A DNA stretch of 64,000 nt from Thermoplasmata archaeon. Its GTDB lineage: Archaea > Thermoplasmatota > Thermoplasmata > Thermoplasmatales > Thermoplasmataceae. Location: the NCBI GenBank assembly GCA_021797555.1, contig JAJZZM010000005.1, positions 97,625 to 161,624 of the forward strand. Direction: 5' to 3'. Both the position numbers and the translations under genes were made by a program. Each line of letters starts with the position of its first letter. The stretch's first letter is position 1. Below, piece by piece: positions 57,668 through 64,000 of the stretch. The notes beneath the pieces were generated by a model. It had not been told where the DNA came from. It worked only from the letters and a program-made list of their open reading frames with translations, and did not search any database.

Positions 57668-58945
57668 ATGGAATATAAAACCACATATAAATTCAGGCTC
57701 TATCCTAATAAAACACAGATAAATAAAATAGATTATATTCTAGATTTATCATATAAATTATATAATGCAATGCTGGAACAGAGAAAAATAGCATATGAAT
57801 TAAATAAGGATTTTTATGAAGATTTAAAGGTTAATTATAATACACAATCTGTAGAACTATCAAAACTTAAAAAGGAATTCCATGAATATAATGAAGTATA
57901 TTCACAGGTACTTATGAATGTAGCAGATAGACTTGATAAGGCATATAATAATTTCTTTAGAAGAATAAATGAAAAGAAGAAAGGTAAGAAAATAAAAGCA
58001 GGCTTTCCAAGATTTAAATCTAAAAAACAGTATAGATCAATAACATATACACAATCTGGATTTAAAATAATGGATAATACACATTTATTCTTATCTAAAA
58101 TAGGAAAAATAAGGATGTTTAAACATAGAAATATAAAAGGTAATATAAAACAATTAACCATTAAAAAGGATAGGTCTAATAATTACTATGCAACATTTAT
58201 TGTAGAGGAAAATAATAATATAAATTATTCATTATTCCCATATAATGCAATAGGAATAGATGTAGGTTTAATTTCTTTAATAAAAACAAGCAATGATGAA
58301 CCAGTAGAACCGCCTAAATACCTAAGAAGATCAGAAAAGAGATTAAAAAGAGCACATAGAAGTTTATCAAGGAAACAGAAAAAATCAAAGAACAGGGAGA
58401 ATGCAAGAATAAAATTAGCAAAGATAAATAATCATATTTCAAACCAGAGGAATGATTTTGCACAGAAATTATCTAAAAAGATTGTGGATAATCACAACTT
58501 CATAGCATATGAGGACCTTAACATATCAAATATGTTAAAGAACCATAAATTAGCAAAGAGCATAGAGGATGCATCATGGGGTATGCTTATAAATGATATT
58601 ATTTACAAGGCTGAGAGGGCCGGTAAATACTATATAAAAGTTAATCCCAGAAATACATCTAAAAAATGCTCTAAATGTGGAAATATTATGGATGATTTAT
58701 CACTAGATATCAGGGAATACCATTGCAGTAAATGTGGTCTCACAATTGACAGGGATTTAAATGCTGCAATAAACATACTAAATGATGCAATAAATAAAAT
58801 ATTTAATAAATTTATTGTAATAAAGAAAATAAAAAATAAACATAAGAAAAGAGTAGGTACGGACTGTGCCGAGTTTATGCCCGTGGAGGGAAAACCTATA
58901 CCTGATAAGGCAAATTTTTCCATGGAAGCGGGAAGCCCCGGATAA
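57668..58945 (+). CDS. tnpB: TnpB RNA-guided nuclease
   Basis: A 425-residue TnpB, normal length. The N-terminal segment YKFRLYPNKTQINKIDYIL opens the wedge region. The RuvC-like nuclease has GIDVGL (D198), YEDLNI (E282) and DRDLNAAINI (D361/D363). A zinc ribbon, CSKCG and CSKCG, lies between the last two. TnpB uses an RNA made from the right end of the element to cut DNA next to a TAM and so favours retention of the element. All catalytic residues are present, so it should be active. Its 3-prime end overlaps the probable omega RNA. Confidence 0.93.
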   Translation: MEYKTTYKFRLYPNKTQINKIDYILDLSYKLYNAMLEQRKIAYELNKDFYEDLKVNYNTQSVELSKLKKEFHEYNEVYSQVLMNVADRLDKAYNNFFRRINEKKKGKKIKAGFPRFKSKKQYRSITYTQSGFKIMDNTHLFLSKIGKIRMFKHRNIKGNIKQLTIKKDRSNNYYATFIVEENNNINYSLFPYNAIGIDVGLISLIKTSNDEPVEPPKYLRRSEKRLKRAHRSLSRKQKKSKNRENARIKLAKINNHISNQRNDFAQKLSKKIVDNHNFIAYEDLNISNMLKNHKLAKSIEDASWGMLINDIIYKAERAGKYYIKVNPRNTSKKCSKCGNIMDDLSLDIREYHCSKCGLTIDRDLNAAINILNDAINKIFNKFIVIKKIKNKHKKRVGTDCAEFMPVEGKPIPDKANFSMEAGSPG

Positions 58946-58968
58946 CGCTAGGGGAGGAGGTCACAACC
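58850..58968 (+). ncRNA. Probable omega (reRNA) guide RNA scaffold of TnpB
   Basis: The 3-prime end of tnpB and the following ~23 bp are strikingly G+C-rich for this genome (GAAGCCCCGGATAACGCTAG, then GGGAGGAGGTCAC). This block matches the usual right-end guide-RNA region of archaeal IS605-type elements, in which CCCC and GGGG segments pair. The guide would begin at the element boundary, reading into the abiEii flank from ~58969. Confidence 0.6.
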
Positions 58969-59158
58969 CGACCTAAAATTAATAAATACAAAATTTGACA
59001 TGAGGGGAAACAAATTTAACAGCACAGATTTTTTGGATACTATAGGAAATGCCTTAAATTCAGCAAAATGGAAATCAGAACTCTCTTTCTTAATTAGTCC
59101 CATTCCTGACAGTAATGAAGTTGCAAAAATTATAAATGGTGCCTTCCACAATATCTAA
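58969..59158 (+). pseudogene. abiEii: AbiEii C-terminal part downstream of the TnpB element
   Basis: Directly after the element the plus strand reads PDLKLINTKFDMRGNKF, then NALNSAKWKSELSFLI and a final IPDSNEVAKIINGAF before TAA at 59156-59158. This matches the helical C-terminus of AbiEii (W-x2-EL-x2-L-x3-P). It continues in frame from codon 202 of the 5-prime part when the element is removed, giving a 264-residue toxin. Confidence 0.7.
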
Positions 59159-60169
59159 AAATAGGCATATCTTTGAATATCCCACTTACAAATAAAATTT
59201 AATATGAATGTTGGTTATGGTCATTTTATGTTAAACAAAATTAAAGAGATATAAATAATGCATATAAAATATAAATATGGGGAATTACTGTATTTAATCC
59301 AATATTTATTTAAGGTTCTTTTAAATTAAATATTCAATTTAATATAAAATTTAAAAATTCATCTTCTAAATATTTTTTTATCTCTTAAACCTAAATTTCG
59401 GTAAAGATAAGATTCATATAAAAATATGGCAAGTTATCCACATCACAAAAGTTTTAAAATGCAGCTTTTAATTTACATAATAATTATACCAAAATGTGAA
59501 TATATATCCTTTTAGTCCTGTTTAATGATCAATATCCAACATCAGTTTAAGATCTAACGTAAAGGAAAAGGATTTGGAAATAATAGATAATTCTTTACCG
59601 CAATGTTATTCATATTTCCTATTATTATCAGTGATTTTGAAATTTCATATTTTTCGCCGTTTAAATATTTGTCTCTATAATTATTGTTTGCAATGTTATC
59701 AATGTTGTTAATTATATAATTTAAGTACTTGTATTCATGTTAATCAATATGTTACTCCTAGATATAACATATATGTACCAATGATTAACTGGTTCTTCAC
59801 CAATTAATTTTTTGTTTACTGAAATAGCATATAAAAACAACATAGTGATAAAATGAAATCATATAAGTTTATTAAGTATATAAAGGAAATAATAATAGGA
59901 CAGCATAAAGTCATTATACATATTAGATATTAGATATTAGATTACTACTTACCAGTGTGGTCTTAATAAACGGAATGAATGGCAATGGTTTTAGAAATAT
60001 TACAGAATTTTTTAAATAAATTAAAAAGAAAATTATAAAAGAAGAAATAAATTAGTCATTATAATAAACTAAGATCAATGATTAATATTATACAAAGAAC
60101 TTGAGTTTATGATGTGATAATCAAATGCTAATACCGTAAAACTTATTAGTTTATGATAATTTATTTTTT
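59159..60169 (+). mobile_element. Non-coding kilobase with decayed IS copies
   Basis: No intact gene. 59228-59395 resembles 38748-38885. 59540-59925 resembles 46790-47200, including CACCAATTAATTTTTTGTT and the tail AAGTATATAAAGGAAATAAT shared with the rve-type remnant at 27.1 kb. Around 59950-60050 a transposase-like stretch (LNKRNEWQWF) is too short to classify. The promoter of the deacetylase gene should lie near 60120-60165. Confidence 0.55.
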
Positions 60170-61057
60170 ATGAAAATTAAAAGAGATTTTATTGGATATG
60201 GGGATAACCCTCCAGAGTTTTTGTGGCCTGGAGAAAACCACCTAGCACTTTCATTAGTATTTAACTATGAAGAGGGTAGTGAGCACTCCTTTGCTAGGGA
60301 TAAGATGATTGAAAATATAGGTGAATTTGCACCAGTGGATATGAATGTCAGGGATATGGGAATGGAATCTGTATATGAATATGGCCAGAGAGTTGGGATA
60401 TGGAGAATTCTAAATTTTTTAAGAGAAAATAAAATCAAGGCAACATTTTATGCCACTGCACTCGCTCTTGAAGTAAATAAAAAGGCGGCTCAGAGAATCG
60501 CATTAGATGGACATGAAATATGCGATCATGGATATTCATGGAATGAGTTATTTAGAATGAATATAAGTTCAGAAAGGGAGGAGATTAGAAAGTCGATAGA
60601 ATCAATAGAAAAGATAACCGGAAGGAAACCGGTTGGTTTCTATGCTAGGGAACCAAGTGAAAACACAGTAAATATTTTAAAGACCTTCCCAAATTTTATC
60701 TATGATTCAGATTCATATGCTGACGATCTTCCATATTTTAACAATGAAGCAAAAATGCTTATTATTCCATATACACCAGATGCAAACGATTTTCATTTTC
60801 TCTATCCTATGAATAGATTTTCCACCAGCAATGAGTTTTATTCTTATCTTAAAGATACATTTGATACACTTTATGCTGAGTCAATAAATAGGCCAAAAAT
60901 GATGAGCGCTGCCTTTCATGTTAGGGTTACTGGAAGACCCGGTAGGTTTCCATCACTTGTAAAATTTATTAATTATGTTAAAGAAAAGGAAGGTGTATGG
61001 ATAACTACTAGAGAAGAGATTGCCAGATTTTGGCTTAAAAAGTTTGGAACACCATAA
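60170..61057 (+). CDS. PuuE-type polysaccharide deacetylase family protein (allantoinase-like)
   Basis: A 295-residue NodB-fold hydrolase. The first strand has LVFNYEEGSE in place of the usual TFDDG, ATFYATALA follows, then HEICDHGYSWNE (metal histidines) and near the end HVRVTGRPGR. This set matches the PuuE/allantoinase-type branch, which opens cyclic amide rings such as allantoin rather than deacetylating sugar polymers. It is convergent with an APC permease fragment, which might once have supplied the substrate. The true substrate cannot be read from sequence. It looks like a normal metabolic gene at the island edge. Confidence 0.75.
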   Translation: MKIKRDFIGYGDNPPEFLWPGENHLALSLVFNYEEGSEHSFARDKMIENIGEFAPVDMNVRDMGMESVYEYGQRVGIWRILNFLRENKIKATFYATALALEVNKKAAQRIALDGHEICDHGYSWNELFRMNISSEREEIRKSIESIEKITGRKPVGFYAREPSENTVNILKTFPNFIYDSDSYADDLPYFNNEAKMLIIPYTPDANDFHFLYPMNRFSTSNEFYSYLKDTFDTLYAESINRPKMMSAAFHVRVTGRPGRFPSLVKFINYVKEKEGVWITTREEIARFWLKKFGTP

Positions 61058-61178
61058 GGTCTTGCAATAATAAAATTATTATTTACCAATTTTATGCATA
61101 TAACGAAACATAGAAAATTAGGCGTATTAAAGTTGTAAAAATTATTAAAAAATTAGTTCAATAATAAGATAAAAGTTA

Positions 61179-62324
61179 TTATTTATTAAGATTTTTTTTA
61201 TTTATATAATTTACACTTCTTATACCCATTTCCACCGCAATATAATAAAATATCAATGTAATTATGATGAAAATAATTGTATCATAGGGAAAAACTATAA
61301 AATTATGCCCTCCAAATAAATTACTACCTATATATGATAGTACTACTATTACTACTAGATAAATCGGTAACCATATTCCATACATAGCATATTTTCCATC
61401 AAGTTTTGTATAATAATTATATACAAAAATAAATATTACTCCCGCAAGATCTAATGGAACTATAATTTCTATTGCTGACCATCCAGACCAGTAAACAAGA
61501 AGATTGGCTACAACAAATGCAATTGGTGCTAGAACTTTTGCTAATGGTAATCTAAATGGTCTATGAGTATCAGGATCAGTTTTCCTGAAGACTGATAAAC
61601 TTACAGCTCCGGGAGCATATGATAATAAAAATCCGTCAACAATTATACCAACTATAGTAGCTAGTGATCTTCCCAGAGCCACAATTATAATTGTAACTAG
61701 TAATACCATTACTATAGAAAATATGGGTAAACCGTTTTTATTAATTCTACCTAAGAATTTTGGAAAAAATTTATCCTCTCTAGATAATATTTCTCCAACC
61801 CTTGCAGTGCTGCCATAATAAATCACACCGTCTTTAAATGTTGCAAGTAGAGCCGCTATTATTGCTATGATAATTATTGCTGGAAGAGCCAGTGTTTTAG
61901 CTATGGTGGCATACGGGGAACTGTAATTAAGTAGGGCTGACCAATTTCCATCTGCAATTCCAAATTTTGAAAAGTTTATGGCTCCAGCAAATACAAAAGC
62001 TTCAAGTGTAAAAATTAAACCAGAACCAAGAAGAGCCACAACTATTGCAATTGGAATACTTCTACCCGGATTTTTAACCTCTTCCGAATAATCTATTGGC
62101 TGCCTAAAACCGCCAAATCCAAAAACAGTTATTGTAATAGCGCTGAATAATCCTGTGAATCCATATGGTGCAAAACCACCAACATTAGGCGACCCAAGAT
62201 TTGATGGTTTAAAATAAAACGAAAGTGCTATTATGATAATTGCTATTAATATTATGCTAACTATAGTTAAAATCAAATTTATATTTCCCATGTGCTTTAT
62301 TCTCAATATCTTACCAGTTTCCAA
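61179..62324 (-). CDS. APC-family amino acid/amine permease, N-terminally truncated
   Basis: About 380 residues with roughly ten membrane segments. It contains the APC motif FGFGGFRQPIDYSEEVKNPG followed by RSIPIAIV, and FKDGVIYYGSTARVGEILSRE. Complete APC permeases have ~12 helices and 450-550 residues, so the first ~100-150 residues, including helices 1-3, are missing. The frame begins at a TTG inside a 20-bp sequence repeated in tandem (62310-62349) and found inverted at 63630-63646, the apparent end of the adjacent IS element. The permease was therefore probably cut by that insertion and is unlikely to work. Confidence 0.7.
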   Translation of the reverse strand: METGKILRIKHMGNINLILTIVSIILIAIIIIALSFYFKPSNLGSPNVGGFAPYGFTGLFSAITITVFGFGGFRQPIDYSEEVKNPGRSIPIAIVVALLGSGLIFTLEAFVFAGAINFSKFGIADGNWSALLNYSSPYATIAKTLALPAIIIIAIIAALLATFKDGVIYYGSTARVGEILSREDKFFPKFLGRINKNGLPIFSIVMVLLVTIIIVALGRSLATIVGIIVDGFLLSYAPGAVSLSVFRKTDPDTHRPFRLPLAKVLAPIAFVVANLLVYWSGWSAIEIIVPLDLAGVIFIFVYNYYTKLDGKYAMYGIWLPIYLVVIVVLSYIGSNLFGGHNFIVFPYDTIIFIIITLIFYYIAVEMGIRSVNYINKKNLNK

Positions 62325-62523
62325 TATTACTTACCAGTTTCCAATATTAAAACCTTTCTTTACCGTTACTCCATTAATCTATTCTTGTTTAACTTCTAAT
62401 CCATGGCAATTATTGTCACAGAAATGCCGATTATCAATCAATTGGTAAAATTTAATGCATGAATTATAAAAATATCAGAAATTCTTAAATAAAAGTTTAT
62501 AATATTTACTGGAGGGTGTGTAA

Positions 62524-62546
62524 GGCATTCCCCCTGTGGGGATGCC
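62524..62546 (-). terminator. Strong hairpin downstream of the transposase
   Basis: GGCAT-T-CCCC, a 4-base loop, GGGG-ATGCC: a 9-bp G+C-rich stem with one bulged T. It lies 18 bp past the transposase stop and is flanked by T-rich DNA. It may terminate transcription or belong to the end structure of the element. Confidence 0.5.
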
Positions 62547-62563
62547 GTACCTATTTATTTTAA

Positions 62564-63574
62564 CTATATTTTAGATAAATCAATACTGTAAATATTATTG
62601 AAATATCTTATATTTCCATGCCTTATACCTCTTATGATTTCAGGGAATGAAACTATAATTCCTATTGATTCCATTATCATGTTCATAATAATATATGCTG
62701 TCATGTATGAGAATATCTGTATTATCATTCCATTCAATGATTTTGATAATAAATGGTCTATTTTAAGCTGTGACTTCATTCTTTTAAATAATTCCTCTAT
62801 GTTCCATCTTAAGTTGTATGCATAGTAAATGTACTTATCTGATAGATTCATTATATCTGTTATATATTTATATTCAATCCCCTCAACATTCACCCTTACA
62901 ATGCGTAAATTCAATCCATTATTCATTTCAACCATTTCATGGCCATTGACTGTTCCGGATCCAGAGTAAACAGCATTCTTTTTTATTCTTGATACAAATA
63001 ATATATTCCTATCAGCAAGCTCCTTAAATCTCTTTAAGTTATAGTATCCTAAATCAAATACTAATATTGATGAATACAGTATTTTATTATCAATATCTTT
63101 TATAATATTATCAAACAATGATGAATCATTTACATTGGCAGATGATATGTATGCATTCAATGGAACTGTGAATGGAAATACTATTGCAGGGACATGTATT
63201 TTAATTCCATTAGATTCTCCTTTATAGCTGCCTGAACCATTTATAAATGTCTTAATGAATGTGGAATCTATTGCTAATACACGCATGTACCTGCTGTATA
63301 TTTTATAATCATGTGCCCTTATATATGGTTTTAATAATTTATAGAAGAGTTCAATGAATGGAATGTATGATTTATTGTTATTGAGTTTAGACAGCCATGA
63401 TTTGCTTATTCCATTGTCAATAGAAGTGTCGGTTAGGTCATATTTATGCAGTGCACTGTAGATTAAAGCATATAAATGGTCAATGAATTTAATCCTCTTT
63501 GAGTTTATATCAATATTCATTGATTCTGATATTTTATTAGCTGGTTTTTTCAGTATCTGCTTCACTGTTTTCAT
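62564..63574 (-). CDS. IS4-family DDE transposase
   Basis: A 336-residue transposase. The catalytic triad is visible: LAIDSTFIK (first D), VFDLGYYNLKRF (second D), and the IS4 signature YNLRWNIEELFKRMK (Y-x2-R-x3-E-x6-K) with the final E. Length fits. It moves the element by cut-and-paste. It reads toward the truncated permease. The gene is intact and its codon use is less extreme than the remnants, so the element may be recent and still active. Confidence 0.85.
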   Translation of the reverse strand: MKTVKQILKKPANKISESMNIDINSKRIKFIDHLYALIYSALHKYDLTDTSIDNGISKSWLSKLNNNKSYIPFIELFYKLLKPYIRAHDYKIYSRYMRVLAIDSTFIKTFINGSGSYKGESNGIKIHVPAIVFPFTVPLNAYISSANVNDSSLFDNIIKDIDNKILYSSILVFDLGYYNLKRFKELADRNILFVSRIKKNAVYSGSGTVNGHEMVEMNNGLNLRIVRVNVEGIEYKYITDIMNLSDKYIYYAYNLRWNIEELFKRMKSQLKIDHLLSKSLNGMIIQIFSYMTAYIIMNMIMESIGIIVSFPEIIRGIRHGNIRYFNNIYSIDLSKI

Positions 63575-63921
63575 AATAACTGAAAATTAAATCATTCTAT
63601 AAATATGACATGGTAGGACAAAGGTTAAGTATTGGAAACTGGTAAGCAATAATATATAAAAATTACAATATACCATATAAAATTTCTACAATTAATAGAA
63701 TATACTTGTTTAGTAATTTCAATATTATATTTTATATATAATTTTTTATGCTATTACTTATGAAATATCATTATTATTTATAAATAAATATAATAAAAAA
63801 TATTTATGTATATAAAAATTTTTCCAAAAAAAATAATATGGATTTTAAACATAGATATATTTAAATAATATTATTTATAGTTAATTACTAACATTATTAT
63901 ACTTATAAGTATTACATTTTC

Positions 63922-64000
63922 ATGGCAAAAAAAGAGATGTATCCAATTGAGAGAAAGATGGGTGAGGATGACCTGAACAGGCTGATAAGAAGCCTTGAGA
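63922..64000 (+). CDS. Start of a gene running off the right edge
   Basis: ATG at 63922 opens a frame of 26 codons to the window end: MAKKEMYPIERKMGEDDLNR then LIRSLE. It is coding-like (higher G+C than the upstream gap). The charged helical start could belong to an IS630-type transposase N-terminal HTH or a DNA-binding protein, but too little is present to say. The 275 bp before it are A+T-rich and non-coding. Confidence 0.45.
   Translation, partial: MAKKEMYPIERKMGEDDLNRLIRSLE

Larger units (their letters stand above)
57464..58968 (+). mobile_element. IS200/IS605-group element carrying only tnpB (IS1341 type), inserted in abiEii
   Basis: The ends were inferred by joining the two halves of abiEii. 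Removing ~1505 bp between 57463 and 58969 restores 265 continuous codons (the exact base is ambiguous within a C run). There is no target duplication and no long terminal inverted repeat, as expected for single-strand peel-and-paste elements. No tnpA is present, so movement needs a transposase in trans. The right end contains the G+C-rich hairpin region of the guide RNA. Confidence 0.75.
62330..63646 (-). mobile_element. IS4-type insertion sequence with 17-bp candidate inverted ends
   Basis: CTTACCAGTTTCCAATA at 62330-62346 is the exact inverse of TATTGGAAACTGGTAAG at 63630-63646, and the transposase gene lies between them. A second tandem copy of the left end (62310-62329) lies just outside, within the permease start. 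About 215 bp between the left end and the transposase stop are non-coding, unusually long for an IS4 element. The true ends could be different. Confidence 0.5.

Noticed and set aside
58948..59151. Minus-strand 67-codon frame downstream of tnpB
   Set aside because: It is antisense to the in-frame AbiEii C-terminal sequence on the plus strand, which explains its coding-like composition.

Overview
The window is an extremely A+T-rich archaeal segment dominated by genome defence genes, mobile elements and their wreckage. Archaeal families (type I-D Cas10d, HerA/NurA, a CARF-HTH regulator, AbiEi/AbiEii, solo TnpB, Argonaute), few strong Shine-Dalgarno sites and a CRISPR repeat whose crRNA handle reads ATTGAAAG suggest a Thermoplasmata-type acidophile (Picrophilus/Ferroplasma-like). 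That placement is inference; no rRNA or tRNA gene is present to confirm it.

Layout. 1-8.1 kb: start of cas10d, cas6, a divergent CARF-HTH gene, and a CRISPR array of 94 repeats and 93 spacers read from the right (degenerate terminal repeat on the left, A+T-rich leader on the right). 8.1-10.2 kb: A/T islands and transposase or gene remnants. 10.2-13.8 kb: a one-protein type IIG-like restriction-modification enzyme cotranscribed with a CBS-like/HEPN protein. 14.1-17.0 kb: an OLD-family ATPase-TOPRIM nuclease broken by an in-frame TAG, and a PIN/Panacea-like pair. 17-21.5 kb: unknown proteins. 21.6-22.3 kb: relic of a type I restriction operon. 22.4-26.7 kb: a second CBS-like/HEPN gene and McrBC, with an in-frame TAG in mcrC. 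27.2-33.7 kb: a tight six-gene operon NurA, HerA, 37-aa ORF, SMC/Rad50-like ATPase, unknown protein, D12 adenine methylase. 34-40 kb: a frameshifted MFS transporter, a zinc ribbon protein, two solo PD-(D/E)XK proteins and a frameshifted metallopeptidase. 40.2-46.6 kb: NERD-HEAT, a third CBS-like/HEPN gene, an HNH nuclease, an AbiV-like relic and a small nuclease-fold protein. 47.3-51 kb: long Argonaute convergent with a zincin/partner pair. 51.4-55.5 kb: 2H phosphoesterase, membrane protein, DUF2075-type nuclease-helicase. 56.2-59.2 kb: AbiEi/AbiEii toxin-antitoxin with a TnpB element inserted in the toxin. 60.2-64 kb: PuuE-like deacetylase, truncated APC permease, IS4-type element, start of one more gene.

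Together this is a defence island combining nucleic-acid-guided immunity (CRISPR, Argonaute), restriction (type IIG, McrBC, type I relic), suicide-type modules (HEPN, PIN, AbiE, AbiV) and a candidate methylase-coupled HerA/NurA/SMC system. Many members are broken by single stops, single-base shifts or insertions, which suggests rapid turnover. The best candidates for something undescribed are the HerA-NurA-SMC-methylase operon and the family of three CBS-like/HEPN proteins placed beside three different nuclease modules.
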